From: Skeletonema tropicum
Taxonomy: Eukaryota; Bacillariophyta; Thalassiosirophyceae; Thalassiosirales; Thalassiosiraceae
DNA: 64,000 nt
Assembly: GCA_037178625.1 (NCBI GenBank)
Contig: CM074140.1
Location: 868,001-932,000, forward strand
Direction: 5' to 3'
A program made the translations under genes and the position numbers. Positions within the stretch are counted from its first letter, which is position 1; every line of letters starts with the position of its first letter. Under the pieces are notes generated by a model. The model did no database searches. It was not told the DNA's origin and was given only the letters and a program-made list of their open reading frames with translations. Below, one piece after another: positions 1 to 10,788 of this stretch.

Positions 1-1026
1 GCAGACCCATCCAGCATACCCGTCAAAGATGAATGGGAATTCACTTAGCATGGGCTGCTGCTGCGCCTGCTGCTGTTGCTGTGGAGTTGCTACTACTGCC
101 GAAGAGGAGGAGGAGGAAGAGGCAGCAGCAGCCGTCTTGCTACCATCCTCATCATCATTGGTTTCATGGGACACCTTCTTCGCGACACTACTACTGGACT
201 CACCAGGTCGCAAATCATAATTGAGTGTGGTTGGATCATTCGCCCTGAAAAATGCATTACTACGAGCAGCAAGCTCAGCTGCACTCTTCATTTCCGATTG
301 AGGTACCATACCCTGATGATAATGCATTCCAGGTTGATAAAAGTGAAAACTGTGTTGCTGTTGCTGCTGATGTTGTTGTTGATGCTCTCCTCTACGAACA
401 ACAGGTGTAGGCTGCAATGTATTATCTCCACGAACTAATCCCATGGCACTCAATCCAGCAGCAGCTGCCATGGATGCTCTTGCATCTTCCATATTGGTTG
501 TTGTTGCCGCTGCTGATGCCGAACTACCACCACCAGCAGCAGCAACATAGGTTGATGGTTTTAGAATACCCGACGAAGAAGTTCCAGGAGTCAAATGTGA
601 GTGATGATGAGGAGTGTGATGATGATGATGATGTCCACCACTACCAAATATACCAAATCCACCAGGTGTTAATCCAGGTGTAGTAGCCAAATGAGCAAAA
701 TCACGCAAGGCAGAGTCATGTGGTGGTGGTGGGTGTGGATGATGATGTGGGTGGTGTTGTGGAGCCGCATAATGATGATGATGATGTTGGGATGGTGTTT
801 GTAAGAGCTGCTTTTGCTTTCTTGCGCTATCGGTGTCGTCATCGTTGTTGTTGGGGTCATCGTTGGAGTAGGATGATGGTAATGCAGCAGCCCTTGTATC
901 GTGAGCATCAGTTGCTGGGAGGGGAGGTGGGTCAGTCACCTCCTCATCATCGTCCCTCTTCTGACGCATTGGTGGTGACGGTGGTGGTGGTGGTTGCTCG
1001 TTGTTGTTGTTGTTGTTGTCCCCCAT
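1..1026 (-). CDS. Low-complexity protein, C-terminus beyond window edge
   Basis: An open frame starts at an ATG at 1026 and runs without a stop through 342 codons to base 1, so the gene continues outside the window. It opens with MGDNNNNNNEQPPPPPSPP and contains acidic, His-rich (residues 80-105 and 132-145), Ser/Ala-rich and Gln-rich tracts. Such composition is common in diatom regulatory proteins but names no function. Less biased segments include SGILKPSTYV and an Ala-rich helix (AAELAARSNAFFRAND). The last visible residues, FIFDGYAGWVC, look like the start of an ordered, possibly Cys-containing domain, so the informative part is probably off the edge. The neighbour at 1983 is divergent. 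The reading frame is fairly certain; the identity is unknown. Confidence 0.6.
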   Translation of the reverse strand, partial: MGDNNNNNNEQPPPPPSPPMRQKRDDDEEVTDPPPLPATDAHDTRAAALPSSYSNDDPNNNDDDTDSARKQKQLLQTPSQHHHHHYAAPQHHPHHHPHPPPPHDSALRDFAHLATTPGLTPGGFGIFGSGGHHHHHHTPHHHSHLTPGTSSSGILKPSTYVAAAGGGSSASAAATTTNMEDARASMAAAAGLSAMGLVRGDNTLQPTPVVRRGEHQQQHQQQQQHSFHFYQPGMHYHQGMVPQSEMKSAAELAARSNAFFRANDPTTLNYDLRPGESSSSVAKKVSHETNDDEDGSKTAAAASSSSSSSAVVATPQQQQQAQQQPMLSEFPFIFDGYAGWVC

Positions 1027-1982
1027 CTCTTTTCTTGGTGGTTGGTGCAACAGGTGAAGAGGCGGCTGAATTTCACTAAGCACCATTGACAACTATTGTC
1101 GACCTGATGGCATGATAAATTATGTGAATGCATGTTTGACCGATATTGTAGGAGTAACGGGTTAGAAGCAAAGTTAAATGAGAACTGAGAAGGGTTGCAT
1201 AGAGCTTAAAGGGGCGTCGAAAAGACAACGCACCACTGCTTCCAGACAAAGAGCACATTTAAATACAGTAACGACATCGAAGTAATGCTATGACTCACAT
1301 GTATCACTCTCCCAAGAGTTACTTATGTTGATAGCTACACACCAAAGACGAGAGTGCTCTTGTCGTCGTCTCTTTAGGATTTACGTGTTACCGCCGCACC
1401 GTGGGTCAGACACAAACATGCATGGTGGTGATCCACATAAGAGCAGCGTTGTTATGTGATTTAGATCAGTAGTTGTCATGTGATTTGATCGTTTCCCGTC
1501 AGTTCTTGTGTTGGAATAGAGATGACTTTCAAAAAGAAACGGTCACATGGAGAAACAAGTTAGCTACATAGCTCCCGCTGACCCGAAACCGGAAACGGTT
1601 AAGGTCCTCCAGGGGGGAATTTGGAGGGCAATAGAGGGGAAGAGGAGTTTCATTCAGCCAATAGACGAATTACACTTAGTAGTTGGGAATTGTATAGGGC
1701 TAGAGGGATAGCCCTCTTAATTTGAAATTGGGCGAGAAAGGCTTTGACAATAAATAAAAACGAGAAAGGCTTTGACAACAGCAAGGAGTATACTTCGTAG
1801 CTAAAAGTACTTCTATCAACGAGCAACGAACAAAAGCAGGCGCAACATCGACTCTTTATTATTTGTCTATCAGCCACCAGCCACCAGTGCGCCTCTGAAA
1901 TCAATGCCATCCTGAATGAAGCAGCCTATTCATCACCACGCCATCTTTGCAGTAGTATCGCTCTAGAGTAAAGGTCAACAAA
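1027..1982. other. Intergenic region between divergent genes
   Basis: About 950 bp separates the start at 1026 (minus) from the start at 1983 (plus), so it should hold both promoters. I see no convincing ORF. A direct repeat containing gagaaaggctttgacaa occurs at about 1733 and 1763. I recognise no other element. Confidence 0.5.
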
Positions 1983-3737
1983 ATGTCGTCGTCGTCGTCA
2001 TCATCATCCGCCAATGATCTGGCCACCCTCCAAGCAGCCGTCAAGGACCTCCAATCCATCCAACTCAACCTCCCCCAACAATCTCATCATGACAAGGAAA
2101 ACACCACCAATACCACCACCACCAACTCCACTAATACCAACACTCTCCTCCAAAAGTACAAAACAGCCCGACAACACTACATCCAACAACGGACTACCGA
2201 ACTCTTCCTCGATCATCTCCAACAATACGACCCATCGACCAACACTTTTCCCCTCCCTGATCCAATCACATCCGTGGAACGTGCGGCATTACAATCCCGT
2301 CAAACGGACATTGTTACCGCGGTCAAGGCTACTATGGAGAGTGTCAATGGTGCATTGGACGAGGTGAATTTGAAATATAATCAGTTGGAGGAGAAGAAAG
2401 AGGAGTTTATTCAGATTGTGGAGGGGATGGAACGGGCGGAACGCCAACGGACCATGATGATGCAGGATGATAATGATAATTCCATCAATCAAGACATCAT
2501 GGACGAAGATGAGGATGATGAAGAAGAAATTACCGAACAAGATGTCATGGAACAAGAAGAACACTTGGACCAATTACAACAACGCAAACTTGAATTGGAA
2601 GATCGATTACGAAGTGTACGGATGCAAATTGTGGATGTAACTGATGATGTTGAGAGGACCAAGGGGGTGGTGAATGAGGTTAGGGTACGGAGTGGACGTA
2701 CGCCTCTGGATTGGCGTGGCGGTGTTGGTGTTGGTGGTGCTACAGATGGTACTACGGGTGGTGGTGGTGGTGGTGATGATAATGATGATGAGAATATAGA
2801 GTACATTTCCAATAATGTGGACAATGAAATTGTCGAACTGCAAGAAAAGGCGGCAGAATTGAAACAATCGGGGGAATTTTACGATGGTATTCGTGAATTG
2901 ATGGAGGAATTGGGTGGAGTCAAGATTTTATCTACCAGTACTACAAGTAATAGTGAGGAGGGGGGAGAGGAAGAAGAAGGATTTACCTTGACGCTCAAGC
3001 TTCTTGGAAGTCATGTCCTTGAAATTCGTCTCAAGAAGTCTGGAGGAGGAGGAGGAATGGGTGATAATGGTAATAGTCTTGTCGTGGCAAGTGCCAAACT
3101 TACCACTCCAACAACATTTCCCATGCCAGAAACACAACCCCCCGACCAAACGAATGAAGATACCGAAACCCTCACAGAAACGATCAATCAATCCCTTTCA
3201 AATGTATCACTTTCCAAAATCATGTCACAAAAGCAAACAGTATCCATTGCCATTCCACCATTGGATGATCTAGTCCATTGGAGCCGCTCCCTTGAATCTT
3301 CTCAGGGGATACGTTTCGTCCTTGTGGAGACCATGGCACGTATCCGTACTCTGGACGCTCGTGTTTCAGAATTGACTCATTTACGTCAGAATTATGCTGC
3401 ACAGGTGTACGATATGGATACGACTTCCGAGCAGTCGAGTCAGTTTGGAGGGGCAGAGCAGGAGGTGGTTTGTGCGATTAATGAGGGGATTACTGTGGCA
3501 CTTCGTTTGACTGTGGATTGTCCATTGGTTCCGGGAAGTGTTTATATTAGTGAATTGTTTGGAGTGGGTGGTTGGGAGGAGGAGAAGTTGGAGACTTTGA
3601 AGAAGGTGGTGGAGGAACGGAGGTGTAAGGGACCTGTGGAGGTTATGGAAGTTATGGTGAAAGAAATTCGGAGACGTAGGCAGGATGAAGGATGGGCTAT
3701 TCCGTTGACTCCGTCATTGCCGAGGGGTAGGAAATAA
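1983..3737 (+). CDS. Coiled-coil protein with possible RWD-like C-terminus
   Basis: This is a single uninterrupted frame of 584 residues starting at ATG 1983. It opens with a poly-Ser run and a Thr/Asn-rich stretch (residues 40-53). Charged helical segments at about 100-160 and 185-235 look like coiled coil and are separated by an acidic spacer (161-185). A Gly-rich linker follows (245-265). The C-terminal half has a short helix (GEFYDGIRELMEELGG) and then alternating beta-like and helical segments (FTLTLKLLGSHVLEIRL, then HWSRSLESSQGIRFVLVETMARIRTLDARV at about 433-460). Coiled coil followed by a small alpha/beta domain resembles kinetochore proteins with RWD domains (KNL1/Spc24/Spc25/CENP-O type), but I see no diagnostic motif. 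The C-terminus is basic (RRRRQ, PRGRK). The frame is likely real; the kinetochore idea is weak inference. Confidence 0.75.
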   Translation: MSSSSSSSSANDLATLQAAVKDLQSIQLNLPQQSHHDKENTTNTTTTNSTNTNTLLQKYKTARQHYIQQRTTELFLDHLQQYDPSTNTFPLPDPITSVERAALQSRQTDIVTAVKATMESVNGALDEVNLKYNQLEEKKEEFIQIVEGMERAERQRTMMMQDDNDNSINQDIMDEDEDDEEEITEQDVMEQEEHLDQLQQRKLELEDRLRSVRMQIVDVTDDVERTKGVVNEVRVRSGRTPLDWRGGVGVGGATDGTTGGGGGGDDNDDENIEYISNNVDNEIVELQEKAAELKQSGEFYDGIRELMEELGGVKILSTSTTSNSEEGGEEEEGFTLTLKLLGSHVLEIRLKKSGGGGGMGDNGNSLVVASAKLTTPTTFPMPETQPPDQTNEDTETLTETINQSLSNVSLSKIMSQKQTVSIAIPPLDDLVHWSRSLESSQGIRFVLVETMARIRTLDARVSELTHLRQNYAAQVYDMDTTSEQSSQFGGAEQEVVCAINEGITVALRLTVDCPLVPGSVYISELFGVGGWEEEKLETLKKVVEERRCKGPVEVMEVMVKEIRRRRQDEGWAIPLTPSLPRGRK

Positions 3738-4100
3738 GAAGTTTGTCCTCGTGCCGTGTGTTTTGTCTTTTTGTATAGATGCACTCTTCAATTGTGTGAA
3801 CTCGAACTTTCATCTCCTTGAAAGAGATGTAAGAAGTCACTTCTTCATAAACATTTAGAATTATACAACGATTATCCGAGTTCTTGTACGATACTATGTA
3901 GAAAGAAGTCATATCTCCGCCTGGCCAAACGACCAACGTCGAAGAAAAAATGTATGGGAAGGTATCGACTAAATCTCTACGGCTAGCCTCAAGTCAGTGT
4001 CGTCATTAAAAAAGTTTCTGATTAAAATGGATTTACATATAGTTCTATAGTACAATAGTACCATTTTTGTCCTGTACAAGTTTCTCTACCTTAACATGAC
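3738..4100. other. Short intergenic region between convergent genes
   Basis: AT-rich sequence between two 3' ends, presumably their 3' UTRs and poly(A) signals. No ORF or repeat that I can support. Confidence 0.5.
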
Positions 4101-5872
4101 TTATGACATGTAGTAAGAAGTGTTGTTGCTCTGCGAGCGACCCATCACAATGCCACTGGTTTGGCGAGATACTTCAACATCATCGGCTTCAGCTCCTACG
4201 CCGCGCTTGGGCTTCCAAGTGAGACTGCCCTTTGCGATGGACTGGTGCAGACTGGTGGACCAAATACCCAAGACTACACAGGCACTGATGGAAAGAACGA
4301 GGAGGAAGACTTGCATGGGAGAAACCTCGGTAAAACCTTGACCGTATTCCTCCATGTAAATGTTGTTGGCATTTGCTCCATAGAGCCTGTTGGCGTCCAT
4401 GATGACATTTCCCTCGGTGTCGTACTTACCCATGCGCATATTGTCAATGTACTCACAAGAAACATCCTGCAAGGCGTTAGACTCTGCATAGTTGGGGTTT
4501 CTCTTGTGGCGCCACCAGTTGTTAAGGGTCTTGTCACAGCGAGCTGATTCCGAAAAGACGGCATCGCAAATCTCAGCGATTTGGCCGTCAGCGTAATCAT
4601 CGTCTCCTGCTAAAAACCAAGCTTGATCCTGGAAGAGTGATTACGAAGCATGAATTAGAATTTGCATGAAGAGTGAGAAGAGATAGGGCACAATAGACTT
4701 ACATTAGCTGCGCATGGCATGCAAAGGGCGTTCTCGTCCACATTTGTTTTTCCACCGTAATTGTCGATCAATGTTCCAACTGCTGAAGCGACGTTCTTGT
4801 AATAGTGAGCCATTTCCTCATCGTCGACTTCAGCTCCAATCCAGTTAGCCATGTTTACCTGGCTGGTGATGTCCTCTGAGCATTCTTCGTCGGAGTAGAG
4901 ACCAATAGTGATGGTTTCTCCGTCTTCAGCACAAGTAGCTGCAGTGTAAGCAACCATGCCATTATCCTTCTGAACTTCAGCGCAATCGAGGAGATCGGCA
5001 TAGTCATCTTGAAATCCATTTTGACATACGTTGTACATGACCTTGCAAGCGTTCATTTCTCCTCCCAACATACGTTGTACTTCGTGGTCATTCTTGAATT
5101 CTTCAAACTCGAGGTGACGATGACCACCATTATTGACCCACTTTTGGTACGCTTGCTGCATGTAGTGTTCACAGTATTCGCAGTACATTTCAAACTGGGT
5201 GTCCTCGTAGTCTGCCATAAGACCCATGTATGTTGAAGCATCAAGAAGGAAAGTAGCGTAGTTGGACGAGCATCCTCTGCCATTGGCACCGTAGGTTTCA
5301 GCATACTCTTCGGCTTCAGCTTCTTTTTCTTCTTCACTTTGCTCCTCCTCCTCGGCTTCATCCTCAACAGCATCATCTGTGACGTACCAATCAGGGCTGT
5401 CACAGGTCTTGGAGGGGCACAAACGGAGTACAGCAAAGTGCTGTGTCCTGAAGGGGGAGGTAGCATCTTCCTCGGCGGCCTTCTCGACATCAAAGTGCTT
5501 CACAGTGGCACAGCGCTCGTAGGACAATGAGTACTGAGATGCGTCGAAACCCCATTGGTTTTGCCAGTCAACATTGCTGTCGAAACCGTACGCGTCGTCA
5601 TTCCCCTGGACGTATTTCTCGTTGTAGTTATTGTTCTGGTTGTTGTAGTTGCCATTTGCGGCATCTTCAAGCTTACGCCCAGCAGGAACCATGATGGCTT
5701 GCTCCTTGATGGTCTTAGTGATAGTGCTGGATGTTTTAGCCGCGTTGGCCATGATCTTGGGGTCGAGATTGTGCTTGCGCATAACTCCAATGAGCTCTTG
5801 CTTCGTTGAGCGAGGAAGAGCAGCTGCACTACCTGTGAGGAGTGCGGCGAGTGCTAGATGGTAGGTCAACAT
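4101..5872 (-). CDS. Secreted type I membrane protein, tandem copy 1
   Basis: Two exons, 5872-4703 and 4628-4101, flank a 74-bp GT-AG intron (4629-4702), giving 565 residues. An in-frame ATG at 5959 exists, but the start at 5872 opens directly with a signal peptide (MLTYHLALAALLTGSAAA) and matches the start of copy 3. Then come a basic/helical propeptide-like part, an RKL tripeptide (66-68) directly before an Asn/Gln/Tyr-rich stretch, a Cys-rich luminal domain with an acidic Glu/Ala insert and paired Cys motifs (CEYCEHYM, CMPC), and a membrane helix near residues 495-518 (VFLLVLSISACVVLGIW). A 47-residue polar tail ends in SNNTSYYMS. Signal peptide, RXL, NQ-rich part, Cys-rich part and one TM match the reported layout of diatom silicanins, but homology is not shown. 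It is nearly identical to copy 2. Confidence 0.85.
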
Positions 5873-6130
5873 GATGGTTGCAGTGATGGTTGTGTCTGTA
5901 GACCAGATTGAGATTATGAGATGTCCAGCGGTAGGTTTGAAAGTTACTTGTGGGCTCAAATCGCTGATTTTAGGATGTGAGAAATTTTTCGTGTCTCTAA
6001 GAAAGAATTCAATTCGCCAAAGATTTGAGCAACCGTTTCACATTTCTTCTAAATGAGAAAGTAGAAGCTTAACAATCTAATCGAACACAAGCAGAACGCA
6101 GTATCTAAGGACATAGTACAAGGCTGCCCC

Positions 6131-6167
6131 TGCCGACAGAGTCAATGATGTGATGACTCTGCCGGCA
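6131..6167. promoter_or_regulatory. Imperfect hairpin between tandem copies
   Basis: Arms tgccgacagagtca (6131-6144) and tgactctgccggca (6154-6167) pair over 14 positions with one G:U-type mismatch around a 9-nt loop. The hairpin sits 5' of copy 1 and 3' of copy 2, so it could act in a 3' UTR, terminator or promoter. It recurs at 8323-8359. Confidence 0.5.
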
Positions 6168-6292
6168 ATTCAATCAAATTGGATATTTTATGTTAAAACA
6201 TATTCTATTCTGTACAAATCAATCAATCATGGGATGGTAATCGCTACAAGTCGTCGTGGGATCCATCCTCTCTACAAGCCCATTTTAAACTT

Positions 6293-8064
6293 TTATGACA
6301 TGTAGTAAGAAGTGTTGTTGCTCTGCGAGCGACCCATCACAATGCCACTGGTTTGGCGAGATACTTCAACATCATCGGCTTCAGCTCCTACGCCACGCTT
6401 GGGCTTCCAAGTGAGACCGCCCTTTGCGATGGACTGGTGCAGACTGGTGGACCAAATACCCAAGACTACACAGGCACTGATGGAAAGAACGAGGAGGAAG
6501 ACTTGCATGGGAGAAACCTCGGTAAAACCTTGACCGTATTCCTCCATGTAAATGTTGTTGGCATTTGCTCCATAGAGCCTGTTGGCGTCCATGATGACAT
6601 TTCCCTCGGTGTCGTACTTGCCCATGCGCATGTTATCGATGTACTCACAAGAAACATCCTGCAAGGCGTTAGACTCTGCATAGTTGGGGTTTCTCTTGTG
6701 GCGCCACCAGTTGTTAAGGGTCTTGTCACAGCGAGCTGATTCCGAAAAGACGGCATCGCAAATCTCAGCGATTTGGCCGTCAGCGTAATCATCGTCTCCT
6801 GCTAAAAACCAAGCTTGATCCTGGAAGAGTGATTACGAAGCATGAATTAGAATTTGCATGAAGAGTGAGAAGAGATAGGGCACAATAGACTTACATTAGC
6901 TGCGCATGGCATGCAAAGGGCGTTCTCGTCCACATTTGTTTTTCCACCGTAATTGTCGATCAATGTTCCAACTGCTGAAGCGACGTTCTTGTAATAGTGA
7001 GCCATTTCCTCATCGTCGACTTCAGCTCCAATCCAGTTAGCCATGTTTACCTGGCTGGTGATGTCCTCTGAGCATTCTTCGTCGGAGTAGAGACCAATAG
7101 TGATGGTTTCTCCGTCTTCAGCACAAGTAGCTGCAGTGTAAGCAACCATGCCATTATCCTTCTGAACTTCAGCGCAATCGAGGAGATCGGCATAGTCATC
7201 TTGAAATCCATTTTGACATACGTTGTACATGACCTTGCAAGCGTTCATTTCTCCTCCCAACATACGTTGTACTTCGTGGTCATTCTTGAATTCTTCAAAC
7301 TCGAGGTGACGATGACCACCATTATTGACCCACTTTTGGTACGCTTGCTGCATGTAGTGTTCACAGTATTCGCAGTACATTTCAAACTGGGTGTCCTCGT
7401 AGTCTGCCATAAGACCCATGTATGTTGAAGCATCAAGAAGGAAAGTAGCGTAGTTGGACGAGCATCCTCTGCCATTGGCACCGTAGGTTTCAGCATACTC
7501 TTCGGCTTCAGCTTCTTTTTCTTCTTCACTTTGCTCCTCCTCCTCGGCTTCATCCTCAACAGCATCATCTGTGACGTACCAATCAGGGCTGTCACAGGTC
7601 TTGGAGGGGCACAAACGGAGTACAGCAAAGTGCTGTGTCCTGAAGGGGGAGGTAGCATCTTCCTCGGCGGCCTTCTCGACATCAAAGTGCTTCACAGTGG
7701 CACAGCGCTCGTAGGACAATGAGTACTGAGATGCGTCGAAACCCCATTGGTTTTGCCAGTCAACATTGCTGTCGAAACCGTACGCGTCGTCATTCCCCTG
7801 GACGTATTTCTCGTTGTAGTTATTGTTCTGGTTGTTGTAGTTGCCATTTGCGGCATCTTCAAGCTTACGCCCAGCAGGAACCATGATGGCTTGCTCCTTG
7901 ATGGTCTTAGTGATAGTGCTGGATGTTTTAGCCGCGTTGGCCATGATCTTGGGGTCGAGATTGTGCTTGCGCATAACTCCAATGAGCTCTTGCTTCGTTG
8001 AGCGAGGAAGAGCAGCTGCACTACCTGTGAGGAGTGCGGCGAGTGCTAGATGGTAGGTCAACAT
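6293..8064 (-). CDS. Secreted type I membrane protein, tandem copy 2 (chimeric)
   Basis: Exons 8064-6895 and 6820-6293 flank a 74-bp intron (6821-6894), giving 565 residues with the same domains as copy 1: signal peptide, RKL plus NQ-rich stretch, Cys-rich luminal domain, one C-terminal TM and a short tail. Exon 1 encodes the same protein as copy 1. The 3' end and 3' flank instead match copy 3: KGGLTW rather than KGSLTW, the string cttgcccatgcgcatgttat, and an identical downstream sequence. The copy therefore joins a copy-1-like 5' part to a copy-3-like 3' part, with the switch near 6633-6655. All three genes share orientation and are separated by about 420 bp. Confidence 0.85.
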
Positions 8065-8322
8065 GATGGTTGCAGTGATGGTTGTGTCTGTAGACCAGAT
8101 TGAGATTATGAGATGTCCAGCGGTAGGTTTGAAAGTTACTTGTGGGCTCAAATCGCTGATTTTAGGATGTGAGAAATTTTTCGTGTCTCTAAGAAAGAAT
8201 TCAATTCGCCAAAGATTTGAGCAACCGTTTCACATTTCTTCTAAATGAGAAAGTAGAAGCTTAACAATCTAATCGAACACAAGCAGAACGCAGTATCTAA
8301 GGACATAGTACAAGGCTGCCCC

Positions 8323-8359
8323 TGCCGACAGAGTCAATGATGTGATGACTCTGCCGGCA
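8323..8359. promoter_or_regulatory. Imperfect hairpin between tandem copies (second)
   Basis: Same 14-bp-arm hairpin as at 6131-6167, carried by the 2192-bp duplication. Here it lies 5' of copy 2 and 3' of copy 3. Confidence 0.5.
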
Positions 8360-8484
8360 ATTCAATCAAATTGGATATTTTATGTTAAAACATATTCTAT
8401 TCTGTACAAATCAATCAATCATGGGATGGTAATCGCTACAAGTCGTCGTGGGATCCATCCTCTCTACAAGCCCATTTTAAACTT

Positions 8485-10309
8485 TTATGACATGTAGTAA
8501 GAAGTGTTGTTGCTCTGCGAGCGACCCATCACAATGCCACTGGTTTGGCGAGATACTTCAACATCATCGGCTTCAGCTCCTACGCCACGCTTGGGCTTCC
8601 AAGTGAGACCGCCCTTTGCGATGGACTGGTGCAGACTGGTGGACCAAATACCCAAGACTACACAGGCACTGATGGAAAGAACGAGGAGGAAGACTTGCAT
8701 GGGAGAAACCTCGGTAAAACCTTGACCGTATTCCTCCATGTAAATGTTGTTGGCATTTGCTCCATAGAGCCTGTTGGAGTCCATGATGACATTTCCCTCG
8801 GTGTCGTACTTGCCCATGCGCATGTTATCGATGTACTCACAAGAAACGTCCTGCAAGGCGTTAGACTCTGCATAGTTGTGGTTTCTCTTGTGGCGCCACC
8901 AGTTGTTAAGGGTCTTGTCACAGCGAGCTGATTGCATAAAGACGGCATCGCAAATGTCAGCGATTTGGCCCTGACTGACACGGGAATATTGGTATGCCCC
9001 ATCCTCTTGGTTCTGCTGAGCTTGACGAGACACGTCATCATCTGAAATGAACCAGGCTTGATTCTATGAAAAGAAAAAGGAGCAAGAATGTGTCAGTGTT
9101 TGATGTTATTTGGGGCTGTCTTCAAGGAACAATTCATGATAATCTCACCTCGACTGCACATGGCACGCAAACACTCTCCGGATCGACACTAGTTGTTCCG
9201 CCATAAGTTTCAATCAATTCAGCAAGTCCAGAGTTGATTTTCTTGTAATAGTGAGCCATTGTTTCATCTTCTACATCTTCTCCGATCCAGTTAGCCATGT
9301 TTACTTTGCTTGTGATGTCCTCGGAGCATTCTTCGTCAGAGTAGAGACCAATAGTGATGGATTCTCCGTCTTCGGCACAAGTAGCTGCAGTGTAAGCAAC
9401 CATGCCGTTGTTCTTCTGAACTTCAGCGCATTCAAGGAAGTCAGCATAATCATCTTTGAATCCGGCTTCACATGCGTTCACATATACTGAGCACGAATAC
9501 CATTCGGCGTCGTATCCTCCCAACATACGTTCCAGATCAGGATGATTTTTGAATTCTTCAAACTCGAGGTGACGATGACCACCATTGTTGATCCACTTTT
9601 GGTACATCTGCTGCATATAGACTTCGCAGTAGTTGCAGTACATTTCCATCTGGGTGTCTTCAAACTCTCCCATCAACTGCAAGTACTTTCCAGCATCAAG
9701 AAGGAAAGTAGCGTAGTTGGATGAACATCCTCTGCCATTGGCACCGTAGACTTCTCCATTGTCTTGGGCTTCAGCCTCGGCGGCCTGACCATCTTCTTCT
9801 CCTTCAGCTTCAGCCTCGTCCACATCGAGGTACCAGTCAGGGTTATCGCAGGTCTTGGCGGGACACAAACGGAGTACAGCAAAGTGCTGTGTCCTAAAGG
9901 GGGAGGTAGCACCTTCCTCGGCGGCCTTCTCGACATCAAAGTTCTTGACAGTAGCGCAGCGCTCGTAGGACAAGGAGTACTGAGATGCATCGAAACCCCA
10001 GAGGTTTTCCCAGTCAGCATCTTCGAAACCGTACGCGTCGTCAGTACCTTGGATATAGTTCTGGTTGTAGTTGACGTTCTGGTTGTTGTAGTAACCATTT
10101 GCGGCATCTTCAAGCTTACGCCCAGCAGGAACCACGACGGCTTCGTCCATGATACTCTTCTTCAGAGCACTGGATTTGGAGGCGTCGGCCAAGATCTTGG
10201 GGTCGAGATTGTGCTTGCGCATGGTTCGGATGAACTCTTGCTTCGTTGAGCGGGAAGCGGCTGCGCTACCTGTGAGGAGTGCGGTGAGTGCGAGAGGGTA
10301 GGTCAACAT
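8485..10309 (-). CDS. Secreted type I membrane protein, tandem copy 3
   Basis: Exons 10309-9149 and 9063-8485 flank an 85-bp GT-AG intron (9064-9148), giving 579 residues. It starts with a signal peptide (MLTYPLALTALLTGSAAA), then has the same RKL site before an Asn/Tyr-rich stretch (NGYYNNQNVNYNQNY), a Cys-rich luminal domain, a C-terminal membrane helix and a tail. It is clearly diverged from copies 1 and 2 in exon 1, with a different acidic insert and an extra segment near CEVYMQQ/WYSCSVYVNACE. After the intron it has SDDDVSRQAQQNQEDGAYQY where copy 1 has AGDDDYAD. The last ~150 codons are nearly the same in all three, which suggests selection or gene conversion on the TM/tail part. It shares a divergent upstream region with the protease at 10789. 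Confidence 0.85.
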
Positions 10310-10788
10310 GTTGATTAATTTGTCTGCGATATCGTTGTTGGTTACTGGTGTGAAAGGTTGTTGTTATGATTTGAGTTTGAAAAGTGTGAGATGATAGAAG
10401 TAATTAGCAATCCAGTCGCAACCACAGGAACAAGAAGTAATAACGCATAAAATATTGGCGATTTGAGACACTGTAGACATCAACGCCGGAAAACTTCTTC
10501 TCAATGAGAAAGAAATCGCAGAAGTCGCTGATGTCGAATTTATCAGAAAGAATTTATCAGAAAATGTTTAGGGGCGTTTCTGGATTTTCAGATTTGAGCT
10601 GCCCTGTCTACCGCGTGGGACGAAGCAGGACACATTGCTCGGACGTGCTGCGTCTCGCGTCTCTATCTTCCCTCGAACGACGAACAAGAATGTATGTTGA
10701 TGATGTCGATTTTCGATGTCGATGACAATCATGATGAATTTTATGTGTTAGGAGGGGCTCGGCTAGGGTATGATAATTTGACCGTATC
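10310..10788. promoter_or_regulatory. Divergent promoter region
   Basis: These 479 bp separate the starts of a minus-strand and a plus-strand gene and should contain both promoters. A direct repeat gaatttatcagaaa occurs twice back to back near 10536-10563. I see no convincing ORF or defined regulatory motif. Confidence 0.4.

Larger units (their letters stand above)
4101..6292. repeat. 2192-bp tandem duplication, unit 1
   Basis: This block (gene copy 1 plus its 5' flank) repeats at a constant offset of 2192 bp as 6293-8484. The coding exon 1 products of the two units are identical over their whole length. The few substitutions I see lie in the 3' exon, for example gcgcttgg against acgcttgg. 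Confidence 0.9.
6293..8484. repeat. 2192-bp tandem duplication, unit 2
   Basis: Second unit of the direct duplication described for 4101-6292. It ends exactly where copy 3 begins. Confidence 0.9.

Noticed and set aside
29..1258. Plus- and minus-strand poly-residue frames in the first kilobase
   Set aside because: They are other frames of the minus-strand gene at 1-1026; only that frame stays open throughout and has a sensible start.
5870..5959. Upstream ATG at 5959 (and 8151) as start of tandem copies 1 and 2
   Set aside because: It adds 29 residues before the signal peptide that copy 3 does not have.
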